Positions 7,107 to 14,171 of a stretch of DNA of 16,571 nt are shown here, piece by piece (position 1 is the first letter of the stretch; each line of letters begins with the position of its first letter). The position numbers and the translations under genes were made by a program. The DNA comes from JANQKX01 sp039028695 (GTDB lineage: Bacteria; Pseudomonadota; Alphaproteobacteria; Kiloniellales; Kiloniellaceae): the NCBI GenBank assembly GCA_039028695.1, contig JBCCHN010000121.1:1-16571 (forward strand), read 5' to 3'. Below the pieces are notes generated by a model, which saw nothing but the letters and a program-made list of their open reading frames with translations, searched no databases and was not told where the DNA came from.

Positions 7107-8210
7107 TCAGGCGGAGGGGGCAGATCGTCTGGCCTGTTGCAAATGCGCTTGTGCCAGCTGGGCTGCCTGGGTGCGGTTGCTCGCCTTTAAAAGGTCAAGA
7201 ATACGGTGAATATGGTTTTCGACCGTACTAACAGTGATCTTTAGAATGACCGCGATTTCGCTGTTGCTCTTGCCTTGACTGACCCAATAGAGAACCTGAG
7301 CCTGACGCTTGCCGATCCCAAGCTCTTGTAACATTTCCGGCGAGGCTTGCAGCAGGAAGACATCGGCCATGAGGCTGGTCTCTCCATTAGGCCCAACGAC
7401 CAGAGAAATGGTAAGGCGCCGATCATCCATCGAGGTGACAAAGGAGCTTGGCGGCACTCCTTTTCGGAGTTCACGTGATTGAGCATCAACCCAATCTTCG
7501 ACGGGCCTCGGCAGTCGATCCGACTCGCTCTCCGCTAAGACTGATCCCATAAAAAAGGAGCGGATGGTCTGCAAAACCTCCGGGGCTGCTTGTGAAACAG
7601 CATAGTTAGCATCCAAGTCCAACCATCCGATGCCAAGTGCGGACAACGTGTCTTCCCGGCTCTGGATCCGGTCCAGATTTCGGCTGTGCGTCAAAGCGTT
7701 TTGATAAGCAATGGTCAAATGAGGCTGCAGGACGGATAGGATATCCAGATCTCGATCTATGAAATCGCTCTGAGCCCGATTGAAGGCAAAGGCGATGATA
7801 CTTGGACTTTCCAACGTCAAGGCAACCGCGACTTGGTAGTTAGCGTCAATGAAGCGATAGGCATCCTGATAGAGTCTACGCCTTTGCCATTGCTCCTGGG
7901 TGATAAAATCGCTGATGCGTTTTGGCCCATCGCGCACCTGGGCATCGTGCTCGATCAAGGGGTTTTGAAAGAGCAGCCGCTCGAAGGTTTGCTGTCGTTC
8001 GTGGTAAAGCTGTTGCACCTCGGGGGAATCCGTCAAGCTGACGATTCGGCGGGCTTCGTAGTTGACCTCGTTGTAAGCACCCACATCTGCATCGATCAGG
8101 CCCGGCAAGACCTCCATGCAGGTCACCACATAACCGTCCAGGTCGGTAATCGCGTAGATTTTTTCCAAGGCCTGGCTGACGGCTTGTTGGTCTTCTTGGG
8201 AGAGGGTCAT
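7107..8210 (-). CDS. LuxR-type HTH transcriptional regulator (second of a paralogous pair)
   Basis: 367 residues from the ATG at 8208-8210, chosen because it gives MTLS as in the paralogue. Another ATG at 8238-8240 and a TTG before it would add 10-11 residues, and no clear Shine-Dalgarno separates the choices. Residues 297-357 form the LuxR/GerE domain (KRQAQVLYWVSQGKSNSEIA, VSTVENHIHRIL). The N-terminal 290 residues match the paralogue along their whole length and are of no family I can name with certainty. It lacks a visible phospho-acceptor receiver domain. Tandem orientation with the regulator at 5817-6926 and gapless similarity indicate local gene duplication, followed by clear divergence. 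The ligand is unknown. Confidence 0.85.
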   Translation of the reverse strand: MTLSQEDQQAVSQALEKIYAITDLDGYVVTCMEVLPGLIDADVGAYNEVNYEARRIVSLTDSPEVQQLYHERQQTFERLLFQNPLIEHDAQVRDGPKRISDFITQEQWQRRRLYQDAYRFIDANYQVAVALTLESPSIIAFAFNRAQSDFIDRDLDILSVLQPHLTIAYQNALTHSRNLDRIQSREDTLSALGIGWLDLDANYAVSQAAPEVLQTIRSFFMGSVLAESESDRLPRPVEDWVDAQSRELRKGVPPSSFVTSMDDRRLTISLVVGPNGETSLMADVFLLQASPEMLQELGIGKRQAQVLYWVSQGKSNSEIAVILKITVSTVENHIHRILDLLKASNRTQAAQLAQAHLQQARRSAPSA

Positions 8211-8723
8211 CACAATGAGCAGATTGAATCCAATTGACATCAATTTACATTAGTCGGCATTGGCCTCCAACGGCTAACTGGACAAGTGGAGCGCTACACC
8301 CTTTGATCGGACGTCTCTTGCTCAATGGACAAAACGCGAATAGCAACTGGAGTCGGTTAAAGGGGACAAGCCACCTGTACCATTGCTTTCAGAGCTGTCG
8401 AAGAGTTTACCACCAAGTCTACGGGCGCAGTGGATTGCACGGTACGGCCCAGAATCGGTTACCTTCCAGCAGCCGAGCGGGGCTCGGTAGGATAGTCCCA
8501 ACTCTCTCCGCTTCAAGACGACCCATCGACAACCCAATTTGCGACGTTAATAGATGATGGCGTTGTTTGTGGTATTGCTCTGAAAGTGGATGAGTGGGTA
8601 GGCTTCTATACCATCTGCTTGCTACGGCGTTGGTCTTGACCCTAGGAACTTTCCAGTTTGATTGCGAAAGTTCGGGTACTGTTCCCTTGGCGACGGCCTA
8701 AACCCCGCAGACTGATCAATGCC
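8211..8723. other. Gene-free stretch between the second LuxR-type gene and the M81 peptidase gene
   Basis: About 500 bases without a convincing gene. Short open frames exist on both strands (plus 8234-8557, minus 8322-8537), but neither resembles a protein family and both lack a good start. It should hold the promoter of the second LuxR-type gene. A small dyad CCGAG-N5-CTCGG lies at 8473-8487. No copy of the 24-base element found at 5708 and 7046 was seen here. Confidence 0.5.
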
Positions 8724-10229
8724 TCAATTGTGTTTAAATGCCGGTCCACCGGGCATTAGCCGGAGCCCTGATCGAAGATTTTTGTATACAAAATTTCGAT
8801 TGTCCGCCACCATCGGAGCCGGGGCCTCAACTTCCAAGACTTCTTGTGCTATCGGTTGGAAATCGGCCCGGTAATGAACGCTACTCTTGAGCACTAGGAC
8901 CTGTGTGCGGCTGGGATCAACACCTAAGTGGGTGAACATCGCTTGGTCAGCCGCCTGCTCGCCGTGACTTGAGACAGCGATCCTTACGCCACCGACTCGC
9001 AGTAACGCCATTGGCCCCAATTGTAGCCGCCCGCCGGCGAAATAAAAGCCAGTGCTCCTTATTTCGCCATCACCCAGGGCCTCTACATTATAGGTGGCGC
9101 GATAGGGCTGATGGCCGTGGAGACCGGACTTGCCGCCGAGATCCAAAGTTACTTCTGCGCCGACACCTGCTTGGTGGGCGATCATTGCGGCTTCAGCGTC
9201 CCAAAGAAGGCCGACAACCGCATTTGCCGCCTTTTGACGGACTAATTCTGTTATTATCCAGTTAGTATCACTGCTGGTCCCGCCGCCATAGTTGTCTAAG
9301 ATATCCGCAAGCACGATTGGCGGTCCTTGAAGCGGTGCATTTTTCAGCGCATAGCGGACCGCCTCATCCACAGCCCAAAGATCATTCTCGAAGTGCATCT
9401 CCTGCGCCAATACCTCTCGGTAGAGAGTTTCGCTTGCTGCCTCAACCGCCTTTTTGTCGGTGCCATAAGTGATAATGGCTGGCCCGCAGTGCGGCACATC
9501 AGATGGATTGAACCCGCAAGACATAGATATGTGACTGATGCCAGGCTGTTGTTCGAGTACAGCAAGGCGCCTATAAAGACTCTGGGACGGTTCAGTCATA
9601 GTACAAGCGCGCGTGTTTGGAATTAAGAAAGGAATGCGCAGCATAACTTTATGCTCTTTTGGGGCTCCCGCCAGTAGTCGCGCCAACTGGCTGGCAGCCC
9701 GGCGGCCAGTGTCTGCCATATCCAGGTGGGGATAGCTCCGATAGATCACCAGCATATCCGTCAAATCGACCATTTCATCGGTGAGATTAGCGTGCAAATC
9801 CAAGCATGCGACGATAGGAAGATCAGGACCAACTAGGTTTCGCACGCGCTGGAGGAACTCTCCGTCGCCATTGTCCAGATGTTCAGTGACCATGGCCCCG
9901 TGAAGATCGAGAAGCAATCCGTCGATAGGCAGAGCCTGCGACAGGTCATCTAGGATCATTTTTGAAATTCGTTCGAAGGCTTCTTCGGTTACCTTTCCGC
10001 TGGAGCCACCGTATGCCCATGTAAGTGGGGCTATCTCCCACCCTTGTTCGCTGGCGCCATCCAGAAGACCTGAAACACCAATGTTGTATCCCCTCAGAGC
10101 CTTTACCAGGTCAGGGCCTCGCGTCAGTCCAGGCCAACCATCCGATTCGACAAACGACTCAAAGGTTCCCTTGCGATTGGAAAATGTATTGGTTTCATGT
10201 TGAAAGCCGCCAACCGCAACTTTGTTCAC
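8724..10229 (-). CDS. M81 family metallopeptidase (MlrC-like)
   Basis: 501 residues from a GTG at 10227-10229, preceded by an AAGGAAG ribosome site. The N-terminus VAVGGFQHETNTFS is the hallmark of the M81/DUF1485 family, whose namesake MlrC degrades linearised microcystin in sphingomonads. Candidate zinc ligands are D144 and H146 (CLDLHANLT) and H168 (YRSYPHLDMADTGRR), with H110 (LLLDLHGAMV) also in the active site. Their spacing fits the family pattern as I recall it. The C-terminal M81 domain shows LKSSVHYRADF. No signal peptide is present, so it is probably cytoplasmic. It lies downstream of a peptide-type solute-binding protein gene and probably acts on a small imported peptide or amide. 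Most members are not microcystinases, so the substrate is unknown. Confidence 0.9.
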   Translation of the reverse strand: MNKVAVGGFQHETNTFSNRKGTFESFVESDGWPGLTRGPDLVKALRGYNIGVSGLLDGASEQGWEIAPLTWAYGGSSGKVTEEAFERISKMILDDLSQALPIDGLLLDLHGAMVTEHLDNGDGEFLQRVRNLVGPDLPIVACLDLHANLTDEMVDLTDMLVIYRSYPHLDMADTGRRAASQLARLLAGAPKEHKVMLRIPFLIPNTRACTMTEPSQSLYRRLAVLEQQPGISHISMSCGFNPSDVPHCGPAIITYGTDKKAVEAASETLYREVLAQEMHFENDLWAVDEAVRYALKNAPLQGPPIVLADILDNYGGGTSSDTNWIITELVRQKAANAVVGLLWDAEAAMIAHQAGVGAEVTLDLGGKSGLHGHQPYRATYNVEALGDGEIRSTGFYFAGGRLQLGPMALLRVGGVRIAVSSHGEQAADQAMFTHLGVDPSRTQVLVLKSSVHYRADFQPIAQEVLEVEAPAPMVADNRNFVYKNLRSGLRLMPGGPAFKHN

Positions 10230-10307
10230 CGTGCTCTTCCTTCTTTGATCGAAGGTTCGAAAACCGTCATAATCTGCTTTGGTCGATCATGATGCAATAC
10301 GGTTTGG

Positions 10308-10334
10308 TGAGGCCGCCCGAATTGGGCGGCCTCA
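10308..10334. terminator. Strong GC-rich stem-loop between the solute-binding protein and M81 genes
   Basis: TGAGGCCGCCC and GGGCGGCCTCA form a perfect 11-bp stem around a five-base loop (GAATT), 24 bases past the stop of the solute-binding protein gene. On the minus strand no T-run follows. It therefore more likely protects the upstream mRNA or attenuates read-through into the peptidase gene than fully terminates. Such an arrangement commonly lets a binding protein be made in excess of downstream gene products. Confidence 0.6.
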
Positions 10335-10358
10335 TTCTCCCGCCAACGATTGTCTTGC

Positions 10359-11933
10359 TTAAGCTTTCCACCAACGTTCAATGAAGCGGCAACCGTCCAT
10401 TTCCCAGTTGCCCGCCATTTGCTCTTCGTGGCCAACGGATATAGACATGGCAAAGACGTCATTGGCGAAGCCCCAAGCGAGCACACCGCCTTCGTCCGTC
10501 AAGAGCCGCTGCATTTCACCGTACATCTCGCCACGCTTTACATTGTCTAGCTCGGCGCGCGCTTCTAGCAGCAACTTGTTGAAACGTTCGTCCTTCCAGA
10601 AGGTATCGTTCCAGTTAGAATCCGCCGCATAGGCCGTGGAGAACATCCAGTCCGCAGTCGGTCGGCCGCCCCAGAAACACATGCACCACGGCTTCACCAT
10701 CCATACGTTGGACCAGTAGCCATCGTTGGGTTCGCGCACGACATTTATGTTTATACCTGCTTTGGAGGCTTGCTCCTTATAAAGGACTGCGCCATCAACA
10801 GCACCGCCGAATGCCGCATCCGCGGCTGACAAGTCCAGTGTCAAACTATCCATGCCAGCTTGCTTTAAATGGAACTTGGCGCGCTCTGGATCGTAGGTTC
10901 TTTGCGGCAAATCGCCGGCGTGGAAAGGCACCGATGGGGAAATAGGATGATCGTTGGCCTCCGCCCCATGACCCTTCAAAATCGTTTTCACCATCGCTTC
11001 CCGATCAATTGCATATTTTAGGGCCAATCGGATATCATTGTTATCAAAGGGTGCCACCGTAGTGTTCATAGGCATGGTGTAGTGCTTAAAGCCCGTCGTC
11101 TCGTTAACAGAGATGTCTGAACTTCGACCTAAGAGATGCACTGTTTTTAGGTCGCAGCGGTTCATCACGTCTATATCACCGGTAGTCAGTGCAGTTTGGC
11201 GCGCATTGGATTCAGCAATGCCGATGATCTCCACTTCTTCAACATGAGCGCGCCCTTCTTTCCAGTAATCGTCCCGGCGTGTCAGCGTTGTGCGGACACC
11301 TGGCTCATGATCACCCAAAACATAGCCACCCGAGCCAACATAGTTTTGCCAATCCGCTTTACCGTCCACGGCAGGCATGATGGGGAAGTGATAATCCACC
11401 GTCAGATAGGGGAAGTCAGCGTTGCCACCCTTTAGGATAAAGGTCACGCCGTTGTCACCGTCGGCCTTAATATCCTCGATCGGATCGACCAAGTTCTTAA
11501 CGCCGGACTTGGAGTCTTCGCCGCGGTGATGGTTAAATGAAGCGATCACATCGTCTGGCGTAACGTCCTTGCCATTAGAAAAGGTAATTCCTTTTTTTAG
11601 TTTGAAAGTCCACTGTTTGGCATCGGGTGATGCCTCCCAGGATTCCGCCGCGTCACCAATCAGCTCACCCGAAGGACTGATTTCGGTCAAGTTGCTGTGG
11701 GTCGCAAAGCTGACGGACTGCATATAAGTGTCCGTATAGGTCGCTGGATCTAAGGTGTCCGTGGTCGCTCCACCGGCCAAACCAGCGACGAGCTTACCCC
11801 CTTTGACGGGGCCAGCGGCCTTAGCTGAGTTCGAAAACAAGGCAGGGCCAGTCAACGCCGTCACACCAAGCGCAGAAGCACCTTGTAAGAAGTTGCGGCG
11901 ATTTGGCATCAGGTTTTTAACAAATTTAGACAT
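10359..11933 (-). CDS. ABC transporter substrate-binding protein, family 5 (peptide type), Tat-exported
   Basis: 524 residues from the ATG at 11931-11933, set by GGGAGG five bases upstream; an earlier in-frame start would add 18 residues in front of the signal. Residues 1-40 are a twin-arginine signal: R12-R13 in NRRNFLQ, a hydrophobic stretch, then SAKA-A as the likely cleavage point. The mature part has the SBP_bac_5 pattern: an early LDPATYTD segment, a SWEASPDAKQWTFKLKKGI segment, DVIASFNHH, and a long C-terminal lobe ending in RWWKA. The protein should bind a peptide or related solute in the periplasm and deliver it to an inner-membrane permease. No permease or ATPase gene is visible nearby. 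The only co-directional partner is the M81 peptidase, which suggests that uptake and hydrolysis of one compound are linked. Confidence 0.9.
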   Translation of the reverse strand: MSKFVKNLMPNRRNFLQGASALGVTALTGPALFSNSAKAAGPVKGGKLVAGLAGGATTDTLDPATYTDTYMQSVSFATHSNLTEISPSGELIGDAAESWEASPDAKQWTFKLKKGITFSNGKDVTPDDVIASFNHHRGEDSKSGVKNLVDPIEDIKADGDNGVTFILKGGNADFPYLTVDYHFPIMPAVDGKADWQNYVGSGGYVLGDHEPGVRTTLTRRDDYWKEGRAHVEEVEIIGIAESNARQTALTTGDIDVMNRCDLKTVHLLGRSSDISVNETTGFKHYTMPMNTTVAPFDNNDIRLALKYAIDREAMVKTILKGHGAEANDHPISPSVPFHAGDLPQRTYDPERAKFHLKQAGMDSLTLDLSAADAAFGGAVDGAVLYKEQASKAGININVVREPNDGYWSNVWMVKPWCMCFWGGRPTADWMFSTAYAADSNWNDTFWKDERFNKLLLEARAELDNVKRGEMYGEMQRLLTDEGGVLAWGFANDVFAMSISVGHEEQMAGNWEMDGCRFIERWWKA

Positions 11934-11938
11934 GAGGT

Positions 11939-11944
11939 CCTCCC
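11939..11944 (-). promoter_or_regulatory. Ribosome binding site deciding the start of the solute-binding protein
   Basis: The minus strand reads GGGAGG five bases before the ATG at 11931-11933. It places the start 18 codons inside the longest open frame and directly before the Tat signal. Confidence 0.75.
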
Positions 11945-12052
11945 ATCGTTTCAGCTGAGGGATCAAGGGGTGAGAATGTCCGGGCACTGCGGAGCTTGAT
12001 CCTTAGGACGCAGTTTGGGAGAGATAAAAGAGCCCAGCAATTCGCAACAATC

Positions 12053-12103
12053 GCATTATTAATGCATTCTGTCGCACTTAGTGCTTAAATATGCGAAGTA
12101 CTT
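12053..12103. promoter_or_regulatory. Cluster of three evenly spaced palindromes in a divergent promoter region
   Basis: GCATTATTAATGC (12053-12065), GCACTTAGTGC (12074-12084) and AAGTACTT (12096-12103) are perfect dyads with centres near 12059, 12079 and 12099.5. The spacing of about 20-21 bases is two helical turns, so all three would face the same side of the DNA. The first two share the GCA...TGC outer half-sites. They lie between the solute-binding protein gene (minus) and a divergent HTH regulator gene (plus), the usual place for an operator. Which protein binds is not known. Confidence 0.5.
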
Positions 12104-12208
12104 GGCCAACAGAGTTGGATTAACTCAACCCCTTTGAGCCGCCATACCCAGAACGATCGACCGTCCTTACGAGGAGTTATGCACCAATCATTTGGATAGG
12201 TTCAAGAA

Positions 12209-13024
12209 ATGCCAAAGGATCATTTTGCAAACAACCTGCGCCTCCTGTGTAACGAGGTCTCATCGGTTGCCGAGGTCTGCCGAGCCATAGAGGTCAACCG
12301 ACAGCAGTTCAACAAGTACCTGGCTGGCAACCATCGGCCTTCGCCATACAACCTGACCCGCATCTGCCGATACTTTGGGGTTGAGGAATTTGAGATCCTC
12401 TTACCGCCCGAAAAATTTGCAAATGTGTTGACTTTGTACCAGGACCGGCGGCGGCGAGCTGCGGGCTTCAGCCTGGAAGCACTGATCGGTGACACTTTTC
12501 CAGGGAATATGGAGGACCTACAACGCTACGAAGGCTATTACCACAGTCATTTTTCCGCTTTTGGCTGGGAGGATCGAATCGTGCGTTCTCTGATCTGCTT
12601 TCACGTCCAAGAAGGCCGGATGTTTGTTAAAGACGTCGAGCGTTTTACCGACGCGGTATTGGGACAAAGCTACACCATGAAGAGCGACGGTTTGGTCACA
12701 ATGTTTGCCAACCGGCTGTACATTGCCGAACGCCAATCCCTGGCTGGTGGAAAGATATCTTTGACGATTTTGAATGCCACCCATCAAACAAGAATAACCT
12801 TGTTGTCGGGCCTGACAATGGGAACTTCAACACACAAAGATCACTTACCATCGGCCAGTCGTGTCATCTACAAATACCTCGGCAAAAACATCGACAAGCG
12901 TCAGGCTCTCGACGCTTGTGGTGCATTTGCACCGAATGATAAAAGACTTGACAAAAATCTCGTGGAGCTCGTTTCCAATGAGATAGCTCCAGACGAGAAA
13001 GTTCTTTTTGGGCGCTTGGTCTGA
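12209..13024 (+). CDS. Helix-turn-helix (XRE/Cro-like) transcriptional regulator
   Basis: 271 residues from the ATG at 12209, with a GGATAGG stretch upstream as a modest ribosome site. Residues about 16-62 form a Cro/XRE-like helix-turn-helix: SSVAEVCRAIEVNRQQFNKY, then LAGNHRPSPYNLTRICRYFG and VEEFEILL. The remaining 200 residues have no recognised name. They contain YEGYYHSHFSAFGWEDRIVR and beta-rich segments, and probably form a ligand-sensing or dimerisation domain. The gene is divergent from the solute-binding protein/M81 pair with 275 bases between the starts, and that region holds evenly spaced palindromes. Control of the transport and peptidase genes is therefore the best guess. No transmembrane segment is visible. 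Confidence 0.8.
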   Translation: MPKDHFANNLRLLCNEVSSVAEVCRAIEVNRQQFNKYLAGNHRPSPYNLTRICRYFGVEEFEILLPPEKFANVLTLYQDRRRRAAGFSLEALIGDTFPGNMEDLQRYEGYYHSHFSAFGWEDRIVRSLICFHVQEGRMFVKDVERFTDAVLGQSYTMKSDGLVTMFANRLYIAERQSLAGGKISLTILNATHQTRITLLSGLTMGTSTHKDHLPSASRVIYKYLGKNIDKRQALDACGAFAPNDKRLDKNLVELVSNEIAPDEKVLFGRLV

Positions 13025-13040
13025 TGCCTGAGACGTATAA

Positions 13041-13072
13041 CTCCGATATGTCTAATGGAGCCTTTTACTTTT
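13041..13072 (+). terminator. Possible rho-independent terminator of the HTH regulator gene
   Basis: Seventeen bases past the stop, CTCCG pairs with TGGAG (one G-U pair) and continues after one mismatch into a short A-T helix. CCTTTTACTTTT follows on the plus strand. The stem is weak but the T-rich tail is correctly placed. Confidence 0.45.
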
Positions 13073-13189
13073 GAAGTGGCTTGAGGCTTCAGTAAGTCCG
13101 ATTTTCTGGAATTTCTAAGTATCGAGACAAGCGAACACCAGGAGACCCGAATCGAATGGCTCATCCGTCTGCATTGTGGATGTTCGATC

Positions 13190-13217
13190 AAAAGGTCCGA
13201 TCCTCCGAGATCGGTCC
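13190..13217 (-). terminator. Stem-loop with short T-run, possible terminator of the YceI gene
   Basis: CCGATC and GATCGG pair around a six-base loop, and two further G-C pairs lie outside one T-T mismatch. On the minus strand the stem is followed by TTTT. It lies about 130 bases past the YceI stop, so the assignment is tentative. It might instead be part of a dispersed noncoding repeat. Confidence 0.35.
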
Positions 13218-13344
13218 AAAGCTGACCTGCTCGGTCACAAATGGGAATGTCTGCATTTGGATTCAAAATAGGCCTGCTCGAGATCAAGCAACTACGGCTA
13301 CAAGTGGCCATGAACGGAAGTCCAAAAGACTTGAGCATCGGAAT

Positions 13345-13983
13345 TCATGGTTTTCGGGCTTTCAATTCCGCATTTATTTCAATTGCGATTCGGTCGGAGA
13401 TTATGGGCAGGTGAGAATCCATTCCGAAATCACTCCGCAGCAAAGTTGTGGTTGCGTGAATTCCGAGCCAGTCACCGCGATAGTAAGGTAGAGATTTTCC
13501 CACCGGGTGCTCCCCATCGTGACGCAGTTCTGCCTCTAAGATCACAGGCTTGGTTACGCCCCTCAAGGTAAGATCGCCAGTAATCAGTGCAAGCTTAGGC
13601 GAGACCTGGCGGATCTCGGTGCTTACGAAGGTGATTTTTGGATGTTCCTTCACTGAAAAATAGTACGGGCTTTTAAATTGGCCATCTAGATGGGCAATAC
13701 CTGAAGTCGCGCTTTTGGCATCAATTGAGATTGATACCGAACTATTTGACAAATTTGATCTGTCAAATGTCGCATCGCCCTTGACGCTAGTAAACTCCGC
13801 ACTTTGGTCGGATACGCCACCATGGCTCCAATAAAACCGAACTTCGGTGTGGTCTGAATCGAAGAAATAGCTTTGGACCGATTCTGCGACACCTATCGAA
13901 GTGCCAGCTGAAAGGAAGGCCACCAAGACAGCAACTACCATCGAAACTTTGCACCGACGGGTTATTCGGATAACCACTTGCAT
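13345..13983 (-). CDS. YceI family secreted lipid-binding-like protein
   Basis: 212 residues from the ATG at 13981-13983; a TTG 18 codons earlier would place extra residues before the signal. Residues 1-33 look like a Sec signal: a basic RITRRCK start, hydrophobic MVVAVLVAFL, and cleavage near GVA-ES. The mature domain has YceI hallmarks: FDSDHTEVRFYWSH (41-54), ATFDR (71-75), H105-region SPYYFSVKEHPKITFVS, and GDLTLRGVTKPVILEAEL (136-153). YceI proteins are periplasmic lipocalin-like barrels that bind isoprenoid lipids in characterised members, and some respond to alkaline or other stress. The shorter C-terminal part, with the DWLGIHATTTLLRSDFGM segment, completes the barrel. The gene is divergent from an AraC-type regulator, which may control it. 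Confidence 0.9.
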   Translation of the reverse strand: MQVVIRITRRCKVSMVVAVLVAFLSAGTSIGVAESVQSYFFDSDHTEVRFYWSHGGVSDQSAEFTSVKGDATFDRSNLSNSSVSISIDAKSATSGIAHLDGQFKSPYYFSVKEHPKITFVSTEIRQVSPKLALITGDLTLRGVTKPVILEAELRHDGEHPVGKSLPYYRGDWLGIHATTTLLRSDFGMDSHLPIISDRIAIEINAELKARKP

Positions 13984-14167
13984 TGATATTCTCGAGCATT
14001 TGAAAGAAGAGAATTCTAAAGGATGCCCAATGAACAAAACTTGTGTCGGATTGCGGTTTTGTGTCGCATCAGAGAAACTAATGTTTTGTAGATTCTTTGA
14101 TTTGACAACCTATTTCCGTGGCTTAATCTGAGGGTCAAAGGATGAAAACTACAGGTCATTTAACGCT
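13984..14167. promoter_or_regulatory. Divergent promoter region between YceI and AraC-type genes
   Basis: A consensus TTGACA lies at 14102-14107, with a poor -10 match (TAATCT, 14124-14129) 16 bases on, pointing towards the AraC-type gene. TTGTGTCG is repeated directly at 14041-14048 and 14059-14066, a start-to-start distance of 18 bases. AraC-type proteins often bind such direct repeats, so this may be an operator; that is inference. Confidence 0.35.
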
Positions 14168-14171
14168 ATGA
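14142..14171 (+). CDS. Possible nine-codon leader ORF overlapping the AraC-type start
   Basis: ATG at 14142-14144 follows AGGG (14131-14134) with a seven-base spacer and encodes MKTTGHLTL. Its TGA (14169-14171) overlaps the ATG of the AraC-type gene as ATGA. The downstream ATG has no good ribosome site of its own, so its translation may be coupled to this leader. No comparative data could be checked. Confidence 0.35.
   Translation: MKTTGHLTL

Larger units (their letters stand above)
13025..13344. other. Gene-free stretch between convergent genes
   Basis: This 320-base segment separates the HTH regulator (plus) from the YceI gene (minus). It holds the possible terminator at 13041-13072 and the stem-loop at 13190-13217. 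A long minus-strand open frame (12901-13338) crosses it but also runs antisense through the 3' end of the regulator, and it resembles no protein family. Confidence 0.5.

Noticed and set aside
8473..8487. CCGAG-N5-CTCGG dyad as a terminator or operator
   Set aside because: The stem is only five base pairs with no T-run and no partner copies, so chance is a sufficient explanation.
8234..8557. Plus-strand frame of 107 codons upstream of the second LuxR-type gene
   Set aside because: No ribosome site, no recognisable family, and irregular composition; most likely noncoding.
12901..13338. Minus-strand frame of 145 codons
   Set aside because: It overlaps the 3' end of the HTH regulator gene in antisense and shows no family features; kept only as a curiosity.
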